The notes beneath the pieces are model-generated. The model was not told the origin of the DNA and did not search any database. It worked only from the letters and a program-made list of their open reading frames with translations. Position numbers and translations under genes: made by a program. DNA of 64,000 nucleotides from Paenibacillus sp. (GTDB lineage: Bacteria > Bacillota > Bacilli > Paenibacillales > YIM-B00363). This document shows, one piece after another, positions 25,943 to 34,701 of the stretch; positions within the stretch are counted from its first letter, which is position 1, and every line of letters begins with the position of its first letter. The DNA lies in the NCBI RefSeq assembly GCF_035645195.1, contig NZ_DASQNA010000007.1, forward strand, positions 248,001 to 312,000, in the 5' to 3' direction.

Positions 25943-25961
25943 ATTCCTCTCTCCTTTCCCG

Positions 25962-27107
25962 TTACCCATTCGGATGCGGACTCAGAATTAATGTGGAGTG
26001 ATAATCCAATACGCCGCCGTTCCCGCTGACCAATACGACATCGTGTTTGGGAGCCTGCCGTGCACCGCCTTGCCCTCGGGCTTGAATAACCGCCTCCGAC
26101 AAGGGAGTCATCCCCCACATGTAAAAGCTCGACAACTGCCCTCCGCCGGTATTCGTTGGCAAGGAACCTCCCGGCCCGAGCCGGCCGCCCTCCACGAACG
26201 AGCCGCCTTCGCCCTTCCCGCAAAATCCGTAATCCTCTAAAGTGACCAGCACCGTATAAGTAAAGCAATCGTAAATTTCGCATACGTCGATATCATTGGG
26301 GGTCACTCCGGCCATCGTCATGGCGGTCTTTCCGCTTTCGTAAGCCCCGGTCCGCACATCCTCGTCCTCTCTCCCTCCGGGGTGTCCCTGTCCGAACCCT
26401 AGGACATACACCGGCGGCTGCTTTAAGCTCCGCGCGCGTTCCGCCGACGTAACGATGACGGCCACACCGCCGTTGGATACGAGGCAGCAGTCGAACAAGC
26501 GAAGCGGTTCGGCGATCATTCGCGAGGTTTGATGATCGGCGAGCGTCATCGGCTTCTTCATTTGCGCCTTCGGATTGAGGAGAGCCCATTCTCGCTGGGA
26601 TACGGCAATGGCGCCGAACTGCTCGCTCTTCGTCCCGTATAGTTCCATATGTCTCCTCGCCGACATCGCGTACAGGCTGGCGGCGCCAAACATCCCGTAT
26701 GCGCTGTACAGCGTCTGGAATCCTTGCCCGGAAGCAGACGCGTAGGCGCTTCCGGTCGACACGTCAGGCACAAGCGGCGCGTCCGCAAACACGCAAGCCA
26801 CGGCGTTCGCCATACCGGCGGCGCACGCCATCGCCGCGAATTGCACCATGGCGCCGGCCGTAGAGCCATACGAGTTCATGTGATTCATCAGCTTTACATC
26901 GCGCATTCCAAGCTCGTTCATTAAGTTAATATCAATCCCGTTCGTAACGCCGCTATTCACAAGCAATCCGTCCAGCTCGGTCGGCTTCAATCCCGCGTCG
27001 TCCAATGCGAGCTTAATGGCCTCCGCGGCGAAATCCGTCGCCGTCTTTCCGTAAATGCGGCCCATGTCCGTAATTCCTAGGCCAGCAATGGCGGCCTTTC
27101 CTTTCAT
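25962..27107 (-). CDS. Thiolase-like (SCP2/Ltp2-type) protein lacking the nucleophilic Cys
   Basis: 381 residues with the thiolase fold: AIAGLGITDMGRIYGKTATD at the N-terminus, AADFALDDAG-like helix EAIKLALDDAGLKPTELDGL, and C-terminal CEIYDCFTYTVLVTLEDYGF, LPTNTGGGQLSSFYMWGM. Where thiolases have the nucleophile in N-x-x-C-x-S-G, this protein reads MNSYGSTAGAM, with no Cys. Ltp2-type retro-aldolases, which pair with a DUF35 protein in steroid side-chain degradation, also lack it. Together with the DUF35 gene downstream this suggests an acyl-CoA aldolase or lyase rather than a ketothiolase. ATG at 27107 is preferred over GTG at 27116, which sits in the ribosome binding site GGAGGTG. Confidence 0.85.
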   Translation of the reverse strand: MKGKAAIAGLGITDMGRIYGKTATDFAAEAIKLALDDAGLKPTELDGLLVNSGVTNGIDINLMNELGMRDVKLMNHMNSYGSTAGAMVQFAAMACAAGMANAVACVFADAPLVPDVSTGSAYASASGQGFQTLYSAYGMFGAASLYAMSARRHMELYGTKSEQFGAIAVSQREWALLNPKAQMKKPMTLADHQTSRMIAEPLRLFDCCLVSNGGVAVIVTSAERARSLKQPPVYVLGFGQGHPGGREDEDVRTGAYESGKTAMTMAGVTPNDIDVCEIYDCFTYTVLVTLEDYGFCGKGEGGSFVEGGRLGPGGSLPTNTGGGQLSSFYMWGMTPLSEAVIQARGQGGARQAPKHDVVLVSGNGGVLDYHSTLILSPHPNG

Positions 27108-27154
27108 GTTGGGCACCTCCGAATCTTCAAAGATTGATTTGCAGCAGGCAAGCG

Positions 27155-28738
27155 TTATACTTCCGTCACCGGTTGGTCGGTCGCGATCGGCTTCATCGAC
27201 GTTCGTTTGACTGGGATGTTAGGCAAGAATAACGAGAGCAGCAGAACCAATATGCTTACTCCAATTACGATATAGCTCATGGAATTGAGCGCCATGATCA
27301 TCCCGTCCAGCCGGGCGGCTTCGTAAAGCGTTTGGAATTGCGCACCGATCGCCGCCAAGTGATCCGCCAGCGTTTGAGGGATCGACGCGCCCGCAGATTG
27401 TCCCGCTTCCGCAATCGCCGGGAGGTACTCTTCGGAGACCCCCGCTTTCGTCGCTTGCTGCGCCAACGCCGCTGCCAAGCTGGAAGCGGACAGCGTCCCG
27501 AATACGGCCAATCCGGTCGTTTGCCCGGTCGGGTTCCCCAAATCTCGAATCATTGTAAACGTCCCCGATCCGGTGCTCAATTTCGCAGGAGGGACGACGT
27601 CCATCGCCATCTTTGTAATGGCCGGCCCGAGCAGCGTCACGCCGGATACCAAGATAATGACCGTCATGACGACGTACCAGAACGGAGTATGAACGGTATA
27701 CGTGGAGTAAACGACGCTCCCGGCCATGAACAGTAAGATTCCGGTAATAATGACGTATTTCATCCGAATCATATCGACCAGCTTGCCGCCGACCAACCCG
27801 CCTACGGCTCCCGCAACGTATACGTACATTGTCAGCATACCGGCCAAATGAGGGCCCCCGCCGGGAACGGAGCTTACAAAAAACGCATTCGTGTACAGAA
27901 CGCCTTGATAACAGATGCCCAGCAAAAACAGAAGCACCAAAGGCAAGATGAAGTGCCTATTTTTTAACAACGACAGCTCGATAAACGGGTGTTTGCTTCG
28001 TTTCTCCACAGTCCAGAACAACACCGCCAGGATGATGCCCGCCATCAGGACAGTAAGCGTATAGGGGGAAGCGATTCCAAGATTGGCCATCAGCGTCGTG
28101 ACCGACAATAACGTGCCAACCGCCAACAACAATAGGAACGAGCCGGCATAATCGAACGGCTTCCGCTCCGCGCTCGGCGTCTCGGGAACCACGAATTTGA
28201 CCAGAAGCAGGCCCAATACCGCTAACGTTCCGCTGACGACGTAAATCGCTTGCCAGCCGAAATTCGCGACGACGAGACCGCCGACGATTCCGCCAGCCGC
28301 GGCTCCCAGTGTCCCGATTGCGGCGAATACGCCCAGCGCCGTTCCACGCTTCTCCGTAGGGAACAAATACGTCGCGTACGCAATGCCCGCGGGCACGACG
28401 CAGGCCGCTCCGATGCCTTGCACGACGCGCGCCGCCAAGTAAACCGCGAAATTAGGGCTTAACGCAGCCGCATATTCGCTAACCGCGAAGATTCCGAGGC
28501 CGATCATGACGGTCCTCTTCCGGCCGAACTGATCGGCAATGTTGCCAAACACAGGCCCGCACACGGTATGCGTTAAGTAATACGCGAGACTTATTAATCC
28601 GGAGAGCGCCACAGGAATGCCGAATGCTTTGGTTAGCACGGGCAGCGCCGGAATTTGGAACGCCATTGCCTCGATGACGGTGAACGACCCGAACAACAAC
28701 CCGATAAACGCAAGCCATGGCCGCTTAACTGTCCCCAT
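27155..28738 (-). CDS. MFS transporter, DHA2-like (14-helix type)
   Basis: 527 residues and about 14 hydrophobic segments. MFS motif A appears as GNIADQFGRKRTVMIG between helices 2 and 3, and VVQGIGAACVVPAGIAYATY fits motif C-like sequence of drug:H+ antiporters. The length and extra helices fit DHA2. GGAGGAATCGATTC precedes the ATG. Its place inside the acyl-CoA operon points to uptake of the operon's substrate or export of it or a toxic product; direction cannot be read from sequence. Confidence 0.88.
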   Translation of the reverse strand: MGTVKRPWLAFIGLLFGSFTVIEAMAFQIPALPVLTKAFGIPVALSGLISLAYYLTHTVCGPVFGNIADQFGRKRTVMIGLGIFAVSEYAAALSPNFAVYLAARVVQGIGAACVVPAGIAYATYLFPTEKRGTALGVFAAIGTLGAAAGGIVGGLVVANFGWQAIYVVSGTLAVLGLLLVKFVVPETPSAERKPFDYAGSFLLLLAVGTLLSVTTLMANLGIASPYTLTVLMAGIILAVLFWTVEKRSKHPFIELSLLKNRHFILPLVLLFLLGICYQGVLYTNAFFVSSVPGGGPHLAGMLTMYVYVAGAVGGLVGGKLVDMIRMKYVIITGILLFMAGSVVYSTYTVHTPFWYVVMTVIILVSGVTLLGPAITKMAMDVVPPAKLSTGSGTFTMIRDLGNPTGQTTGLAVFGTLSASSLAAALAQQATKAGVSEEYLPAIAEAGQSAGASIPQTLADHLAAIGAQFQTLYEAARLDGMIMALNSMSYIVIGVSILVLLLSLFLPNIPVKRTSMKPIATDQPVTEV

Positions 28739-28768
28739 GAATCGATTCCTCCTCTAATGGTCTAAGCC

Positions 28769-29554
28769 TTAACGCCCCGTCCAGTTCGGCTTTCGCTTCT
28801 CGGCGAACGCTCGCGGCCCTTCTTTCGCATCCTCCGAATTCATCAGTGCCTCCATATAGCTGGCGTTCACCGCCCATGCTTCCTGCGGGTGATCCAGCGG
28901 GACATCAAGCCCTTTATAAATGATGTCTTTGCTGATTCGAACCGCGACCGGCGCATTTTCGCAAATTTTTTCCGCAAGCTCCAGGGCCTTCGAGACCACC
29001 TCTTCATGCGGAACGACCCGATTGACCAAGCCCCAGCGTAACGCTTCCTCCGCCGTGAGGGCTTCCCCCGTAAAAATGGCCTCCACGGCTACCTTCAACG
29101 GGATTTGCCTGGGCAATCGAAGCAAACCGCCGGCCCCGGCGATAATCCCCCGCTTCACTTCCGGCAATCCGAAGCTGGCCCGCTCCGAAGCGACGACCAG
29201 ATCGCAGGCGAGTGCGATTTCCGTGCCTCCCCCCAAGGCAAATCCGTTGACGGCCGCAATGATCGGTTTATTGATGTAATGCTGTACGATGCCCGCAAAC
29301 CCCCAATGGTCCCCTTCCGGAACGATCGATCGACCGGCAGCCACCTCCTTTAAATCCGCGCCTGCGCAGAACGAACGGTCTCCGGCGCCGGTAATGACGG
29401 CGACCCATAGGTCCGGGTCTTGAGCGACCGCTTCCAGCGCTTCGCCCATCTCCCGCCATATTTGCGCGTTGATCGCGTTCATCGCGTGAGGGCGATTTAA
29501 GGTAATGAGCGCGGTCCGGCCGCGGCGTTCAAACAATACGGCTTCGAAATTCAT
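28769..29554 (-). CDS. Enoyl-CoA hydratase/isomerase family protein
   Basis: 261 residues, crotonase fold. The oxyanion-hole segments are DRSFCAGADLKEVAAG and AVNGFALGGGTEIALACDL. Both catalytic glutamates of hydratases are present, in GGGTEIAL and FGLPEVKRGIIAGAGGLLRL. The signature LTAEEALRWGLVNRVVP follows. So hydration of an enoyl-CoA, or hydratase/lyase action of the feruloyl-CoA type, is possible. GGGAGGCGGCCGAAAA precedes the ATG. It lies 15 bp after the acyl-CoA synthetase gene. Confidence 0.9.
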   Translation of the reverse strand: MNFEAVLFERRGRTALITLNRPHAMNAINAQIWREMGEALEAVAQDPDLWVAVITGAGDRSFCAGADLKEVAAGRSIVPEGDHWGFAGIVQHYINKPIIAAVNGFALGGGTEIALACDLVVASERASFGLPEVKRGIIAGAGGLLRLPRQIPLKVAVEAIFTGEALTAEEALRWGLVNRVVPHEEVVSKALELAEKICENAPVAVRISKDIIYKGLDVPLDHPQEAWAVNASYMEALMNSEDAKEGPRAFAEKRKPNWTGR

Positions 29555-29569
29555 TTTTCGGCCGCCTCC

Positions 29570-31681
29570 CTACTTCGTGATCAAACCATCCAATGCCATG
29601 ACCCCTTGCCCCTGCGGTCTCACGATCAGCGGATTGATTTCCATCTCATCCCAGCGGTCCCCGAGCGACACCGCCAATTCCGATATTTTTGAGATGACGT
29701 TGGCCAGCGCGTCGACGTCGTATGCAAGTCCTTTCCGCGCTCCCGTAAATAACGGATAGCATTGTAAAGCCTGAATCATTTCAAGCGCTTCCGCCGGCGT
29801 AAGCGGAGCTGCTTTCTGTACGACATCCTTCAATACCTCGACATAAATGCCTCCCAATCCGCACATCACAATCGGTCCGAAAGCGGGATCGCGTTTGACG
29901 CCGACGATGGCCTCGAGGAACGGCCCCTCTACCATCTCTTCTACCAACACGCCATGTACGGACGCGTTCGGTTCGTGTTCCTTCACGCGGCGCAGTACCG
30001 TTTCGAAAGCTTCAACTAGCGCCTGTTCGTCAGCCACCTTGAGGATGACCCCGCCCGCGTCGCTTTTGTGCGTGATGTCAGGGGAAACGATTTTCACCGC
30101 TACCGGGTATTGCAGTCCTTTGGCGCCTTCAAGCAATTCGAGCCGGTTCGCGGCGACAAAACCTTTGGGAACGGGAATGCCGAACTCGCGAAGCATCGTC
30201 TTCACCTCGGGCTCGGTAACGACGCCCTGACCTTCCAGCGCCTCGGCGGCGATCGCAGTCTGGCCGTGCCGCAGCTCGGTCAAGACAGCCGCGCGGCTGC
30301 GCTTTTCCTCATAATTTACGAGCTGCCACGCAGCCTTCGCCGCGCCCCTCAACGTAAAATAAGCAGGAATTCTTGCACAGTTCAATTTGACTTTAATGTC
30401 GCCCTGCATTTTTTCGGTGGACGTCAATGCCACGATGATCGGCTTGCCGGTCTGCTCCGACACCGAGATGATATCGTCCGCCATCGCATGGCCCATCGGT
30501 CCCGGCATGGGAAGATGAGCGATCACGATATCCACTTCCTCGGCTGCGGCCAACGTTTCGACGCAGTGCCGATACAGTTTGTCGTTCCCGGTGTAAGTGG
30601 AGGCGATATCCACCGGATTTCCGAGGAAGCAATAGCTTGGCACCATTTCGGCCAGCCGCTGTACCGTCGTTTCCCGAAGCTGAGCCATTCGCAGCCCCAA
30701 TTCGTCCAGCCGGTCCGCCAGCATAATGCCCGTTGCGCCTGAGCCCACAAGCAGCGCCACGCGGTTGCCCGACGGCTGCTTCCCGCTTCGGAACGCTTTG
30801 ATGGCATCGGCCATTTCGTCCAGTTCCTCAACGAAGGTGACTCCGTACCTGTCCAGCGCCGCCTGGAACACTTGGTATGAACCCGTCATCGATGCGGTGT
30901 GCGTTAAGGCCGCTTTCGCTCCGGAGTCCGAGCGTCCGGCTTTTAAGGCGACGATCGGCTTCCGTTTCCGGATCGCCCGTTCCGCCGCTTGCATTAACGA
31001 TTTCCCGTCCGGGATCGCCTCCATGTAAAGCCCTATAACGTTGGTGCGATCATCGTCAACGAGAAAATCGAGAAATTCGCAGGTATTCATGTCCATTTGA
31101 TTACCCGTTGTCGCAAGATAGGAGTAGCCGATGCCCTCCTCCCCGCCCGCCATGAACAGGGTGCCTCCGGACGCGCCGCTCTGGGAGACGATGCCTACAT
31201 CGCCTTCCGGCGTTTGCTTTAACACGCTCGTCGACATAAAGCTGAAAGCGACTTTATTAAAATTGTTATACGTGCCGAGCGTATTGGGTCCCAGCACGCG
31301 GATGCCTTTCTCCTTGCACAGCGCGAAGAGATCGTCTTGTTTCTGTCTTCCATCTTCGCTGATTTCCGCGAACCCCGAGCTAAAGATGACGATGTATTTC
31401 ACATGTTTCTCGATGCAATCTCGAATGGCTCCTTCGACCAAATGGCTGGCGACGGCGACGATCACGACCTCAATTTCGTCGTCGATCGCTTGAAGGGAAG
31501 GATAGCAAGGAAAACCCTCTACTTCCTCGTAGCGGGGGTTCACGGCGTAAACGCTTCCAAGAAACCCGATATCCGCGAAGTTTCTAATAGCCGTATGCCC
31601 GATGCTCCCGACCGTTTTCGAGGCGCCGACGACGGCGACGGTCCGCGGGGAAAAGAAAGCGTGTAACGAATGTTCTGTCAT
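29570..31681 (-). CDS. ADP-forming acyl-CoA synthetase (fused alpha-beta, acetate--CoA ligase family)
   Basis: 703 residues. Domains in order: CoA-binding Rossmann (1-135, TVAVVGASKTVGSIGHTAIR), succinyl-CoA-ligase-like (about 150-290, VGIVSQSGASGGTLF), the phospho-histidine region KAALTHTASMTGSYQVF near residue 265, a second ligase-like domain, and an ATP-grasp domain at the C-terminus (PVAVKIVSPDITHKSDAGGV, AIVGVKRDPAFGPIVMCGLG). This is the fused ACD architecture, which includes acetyl-CoA, pimeloyl-CoA and feruloyl-CoA synthetases. ATG at 31681 behind GGAGGCTAGGGTTA is chosen over upstream in-frame starts. First gene of the operon, so it probably activates the carboxylic acid substrate. 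Confidence 0.9.
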   Translation of the reverse strand: MTEHSLHAFFSPRTVAVVGASKTVGSIGHTAIRNFADIGFLGSVYAVNPRYEEVEGFPCYPSLQAIDDEIEVVIVAVASHLVEGAIRDCIEKHVKYIVIFSSGFAEISEDGRQKQDDLFALCKEKGIRVLGPNTLGTYNNFNKVAFSFMSTSVLKQTPEGDVGIVSQSGASGGTLFMAGGEEGIGYSYLATTGNQMDMNTCEFLDFLVDDDRTNVIGLYMEAIPDGKSLMQAAERAIRKRKPIVALKAGRSDSGAKAALTHTASMTGSYQVFQAALDRYGVTFVEELDEMADAIKAFRSGKQPSGNRVALLVGSGATGIMLADRLDELGLRMAQLRETTVQRLAEMVPSYCFLGNPVDIASTYTGNDKLYRHCVETLAAAEEVDIVIAHLPMPGPMGHAMADDIISVSEQTGKPIIVALTSTEKMQGDIKVKLNCARIPAYFTLRGAAKAAWQLVNYEEKRSRAAVLTELRHGQTAIAAEALEGQGVVTEPEVKTMLREFGIPVPKGFVAANRLELLEGAKGLQYPVAVKIVSPDITHKSDAGGVILKVADEQALVEAFETVLRRVKEHEPNASVHGVLVEEMVEGPFLEAIVGVKRDPAFGPIVMCGLGGIYVEVLKDVVQKAAPLTPAEALEMIQALQCYPLFTGARKGLAYDVDALANVISKISELAVSLGDRWDEMEINPLIVRPQGQGVMALDGLITK

Positions 31682-31736
31682 TAACCCTAGCCTCCTTATC
31701 GTTTTAGTGTGTTGTGTAATTGGAAGGTTGTAGTTT

Positions 31737-31765
31737 ATTATGGAATCACCGACCAGCTTAAACAA
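31737..31765 (-). promoter_or_regulatory. Promoter of the acyl-CoA operon
   Basis: TTGTTT (31760-31765), 17 bp, CATAAT (31737-31742) on the minus strand, about 56 bp upstream of the synthetase ATG and in the region shared with the divergent TetR-type gene. Around it TGTAGTGTAACAG (about 31786-31798) and TTGTTGTAAC (about 31855-31864) are related sequences that could be operators. Confidence 0.6.
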
Positions 31766-31897
31766 TCAGCAAAAAACGCGAAGCTGTAGTGTAACAGATA
31801 CTTTCCACCGGAGTGTATATCTATCTTCGCAAACTTCTACAAAACCCGATCGCGTTGTTGTAACCGTTTTCTCCAGGGATTCGAGGGGGTTGAACAA

Positions 31898-33091
31898 GTG
31901 GAAACTAAAGGGGAGTTTCATGACCGGAAAACGAAAATGACGCGCAGCCGCATCAAGCAAGCGTTGATTTCGCTGATCGGCGAAACGAACTATGCCGGCA
32001 TCACGATCACTGACATCTCCGAACGGGCAAACGTCAACCGAGCCACCTTCTATGCTCATTATCGAGACAAGGATCAAGTTCTCGATGAAATCGTATCCAT
32101 GTTCTTAGACGGCTTAATGGATAAATTCGATACTCCTCGCACGACGGACATTTTCACGCACATCCTGGAACACGTTTCGCTAATGAAAGCATTGCTCTCG
32201 GATAAACATTTAAAAGATCGTTTCCACAAACAAATGTCGCAGGCTCTCAAAAGGGCTTATTCCGAAAGGCTGACGCTCCTAACCGCCAATGACGAGAAGA
32301 TGTCAAGCGAGACGGAGGTGTACAACACTTACGCCGGCTCGGCCACATTGGGGATGATCGAATTTTGGTATAAAGACGATTTTCGCCTGTCTCCCGCCTA
32401 CATGGCGGAGCAAATTACCGGTATCGCCGCCCAAAGACCCCATCGGTACTTGGATACTTTGATTTACATCGAAAGAACGATCGAAAGAAAACCGAAGGTG
32501 AGCGACCGAAGAATCGAACGAACGCGACTGCTGCTGCAAAACGCGTTGCTAACCCTGCTGCGAGAGAAGAGCTTCGGCGATATTACCGTACAGGAAATTT
32601 CGAAACGAGCCGACGTCCACCGCGTGACGTTCTATGCGCATTACAACGACAAGGAAACGCTCGTCGAAGACATTACCCGAAAGACGCTTGCGGACTTGAT
32701 CGAATGGATGCATGACGCCATAGAGCGCAAGTCGCGCCTGTCTTACGCCCGGAACGAATGTTTGTCCACGCTGCTTGCATTCTTTACCTTCATCACCACT
32801 CATTCCGATCTCTTTTACCTCGCATTGAACGACAATAAAATACCTGGGTTTCGCGCCGCGATGTTCGATGCCTTGCAAGTCTATTTCGCAAGGGGTCTCG
32901 CCAAAGCGCACACGCAATACAGCTCTATTCACCCGGAGATTTATAGCCATTATATCGCTTCGGCGCTGCTGGGCGTGGTAGACCATTGGCTCAGTGACGG
33001 AATGCGTTATTCCCCCAGCCATATGGCTGAAATTTTAACGGAAATCATCAACAAAATTCCCCAAAAAACGATCTATCATCGCTCGTATTAA
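31898..33091 (+). CDS. Tandem double TetR-family regulator
   Basis: 397 residues, about twice a normal TetR protein, made of two complete TetR units. Unit 1 has the helix-turn-helix ITITDISERANVNRATFYAH (about 35-54) and ends with SATLGMIEFWYKDDFRLSPA. Unit 2, from about residue 200, has ITVQEISKRADVHRVTFYAH and ends with SALLGVVDHWLSDGMRYSPS. Both halves keep DNA-binding and ligand-type domains in the same order, so this is an internal duplication or fusion, not a truncated neighbour. The start is GTG behind GAGGGGG. It is divergent from the acyl-CoA operon, which it probably represses until a pathway acyl-CoA binds. Confidence 0.9.
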   Translation: METKGEFHDRKTKMTRSRIKQALISLIGETNYAGITITDISERANVNRATFYAHYRDKDQVLDEIVSMFLDGLMDKFDTPRTTDIFTHILEHVSLMKALLSDKHLKDRFHKQMSQALKRAYSERLTLLTANDEKMSSETEVYNTYAGSATLGMIEFWYKDDFRLSPAYMAEQITGIAAQRPHRYLDTLIYIERTIERKPKVSDRRIERTRLLLQNALLTLLREKSFGDITVQEISKRADVHRVTFYAHYNDKETLVEDITRKTLADLIEWMHDAIERKSRLSYARNECLSTLLAFFTFITTHSDLFYLALNDNKIPGFRAAMFDALQVYFARGLAKAHTQYSSIHPEIYSHYIASALLGVVDHWLSDGMRYSPSHMAEILTEIINKIPQKTIYHRSY

Positions 33092-33105
33092 GGTACCTGC
33101 GCACT

Positions 33106-33158
33106 AACTAAAAAGCTATGGAACGGCGAAATGAAACATCGCCGTATCCATAGCTTTT
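33106..33158. terminator. Bidirectional terminator
   Basis: AAAAGCTATGGAACGGCGA (33111-33129) pairs with TCGCCGTATCCATAGCTTTT (33139-33158). It lies between the convergent TetR-type gene and the sugar-acid kinase gene; the minus-strand side ends in CTTTTTAG. Confidence 0.8.
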
Positions 33159-33229
33159 GCGTTACCTATGCCATTGCAGGTGTGCCGAACGACGCCGCGC
33201 TTTCGTCGAGCGGCCAAACTACGACCCGG

Positions 33230-34699
33230 TTAGACTTGGACTCCGGAACTGCCAACCGACTTCCCTAACCGGACCTCCTCGAAGAAGTCGGGGCCGCCGA
33301 TCTGCCCGCCCTTGAGCACCAGCTCCAGCCCGTCGAATACGGGGTCGGCGGAATACGCCGCGCATAGCGGAGCGCCCGGCGTGAGCGCCGCCTTGCATTC
33401 CAAGGCGTAGACGCCGAGCTCCCGAGCGACGTACCCGGAGGTGTCGCCGCCGGCGATGAGCAGCCGCGTCAGTCCCGCAGCCGCGACCAGCTCCCGGGCC
33501 AAGGCGCCGAGCGCCGAGCCGAGCACCCGGCTGCTGTCCTCGGCGCGCAGCCCGAGCGCGGCCAGCTCGGCGCGCGCCGCGGCGATCGCCTCGTCGCCCG
33601 GCCCGAGGGCCGAGTACAGCAGGACGCTGCGCCCGGCGTCCAGCGCCGCGGCCGCTTCGGCCCGCAGCCGGCGAACGGCCGCGTCCCGGAGGCCGGGATG
33701 CGCGAGCTCGCCCGCCGGCACGCGCAGGCCGACGTAGCCCGCCTCGAGCGCGCGCGCGATTTGCCGCTCCGTCGCGGGGGAACAGCTGCCGGACACGACC
33801 AGCAGCCGGTCGGTCGGCGCGGCGTCGCCCGCGCCGACAGCCCCGGCGTCGCCGCCGGCAGCCGCGCGCCCCGAATGCCCGGCCGACTCGGCCATCGCTT
33901 CGGCGAGCGCGTACTCGATGCCGGACGAGCCGATCGCGAACAAGGAGTCCCCGTCCCCGACGCGGCTCGCTTCCTCCCATATCAGCCGGCCGACCTTGCG
34001 CAGCCGTTCGTCGTCCAGCACGTCGAACAGCACCAACTCCGGCTTATCCCGCGCCAGCAGCGCCTCGAGCCGCGCCCGCACGCTCTCCGCAGAGCCCGAT
34101 TGATCCAGCACGTCGACGAGGCCGATGCGCAGCTCCGTCTGCAGCGCGAGATGCCGGCGCAGATCGGCTTCCGCCATCGGCGTCACGGGGTGCCGGGACA
34201 TCGTCGGATGCCGGTCCAGCCGATGAACGGCGCCGTCCGCCGCCGCGAAATGATTGCCGAACACCGTATACCGGCCCAAATACGGGACGCCCGCGACGAC
34301 GGGCACGAACCGTCCGCCGCCGAACGTCCCGCGCCCGAGCTCCGCCGCTTTCCCGATGCTGCCGACGCGCGGCGACGAATCGAACGTCGAGCACACTTTG
34401 TAGTGCACGACGGCCGCGTTCGCGGAGCGGAGCGTCCGGAAGACGGGCGGCAGCTCCCGCTCCATCTCCTCCGGCGTCAGCGACCGCCCGACGCCGGCGA
34501 CGCCGAAGCATTCGACGTCGCGGAACCGCCCTTCCTCAAGAAGTTCCGGCGTCGGCGGCTCCAGAAACAGCACCGTGCGGAACCCGCCGCGGTAGAGCGC
34601 CTCCAGCACGTCCGTCGATCCGGTAAAGTCGTCCCCGTAAAAGCACAACAAGCGGCGCGCTCCTTTCGCGCCGCCCCGATCCGTCATCATGGCGTCCAT
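33230..34699 (-). CDS. Four-carbon acid sugar kinase family (DUF1537), 3-oxo-isoapionate kinase-like
   Basis: 489 residues. The N-terminal substrate domain begins LLCFYGDDFTGSTDVLEALY, the family signature, and continues with VHYKVCSTFDSSPRVGSIGK. The C-terminal nucleotide-binding domain has LLVVSGSCSPATERQI, RLLIAGGDTSGYVARELG and LVLKGGQIGGPDFF. It phosphorylates a short sugar acid. The start (ATG at 34699) follows the RuBisCO-like stop by 2 bp (TGAGCATG), so the two are coupled. A RuBisCO-like plus DUF1537 kinase pair is known for OiaX/OiaK in D-apionate catabolism; specificity here is inferred. An Ala/Gly-rich, low-complexity stretch near residue 270 is a linker. Confidence 0.85.
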   Translation of the reverse strand: MDAMMTDRGGAKGARRLLCFYGDDFTGSTDVLEALYRGGFRTVLFLEPPTPELLEEGRFRDVECFGVAGVGRSLTPEEMERELPPVFRTLRSANAAVVHYKVCSTFDSSPRVGSIGKAAELGRGTFGGGRFVPVVAGVPYLGRYTVFGNHFAAADGAVHRLDRHPTMSRHPVTPMAEADLRRHLALQTELRIGLVDVLDQSGSAESVRARLEALLARDKPELVLFDVLDDERLRKVGRLIWEEASRVGDGDSLFAIGSSGIEYALAEAMAESAGHSGRAAAGGDAGAVGAGDAAPTDRLLVVSGSCSPATERQIARALEAGYVGLRVPAGELAHPGLRDAAVRRLRAEAAAALDAGRSVLLYSALGPGDEAIAAARAELAALGLRAEDSSRVLGSALGALARELVAAAGLTRLLIAGGDTSGYVARELGVYALECKAALTPGAPLCAAYSADPVFDGLELVLKGGQIGGPDFFEEVRLGKSVGSSGVQV

Positions 34700-34701
34700 G
34701 C

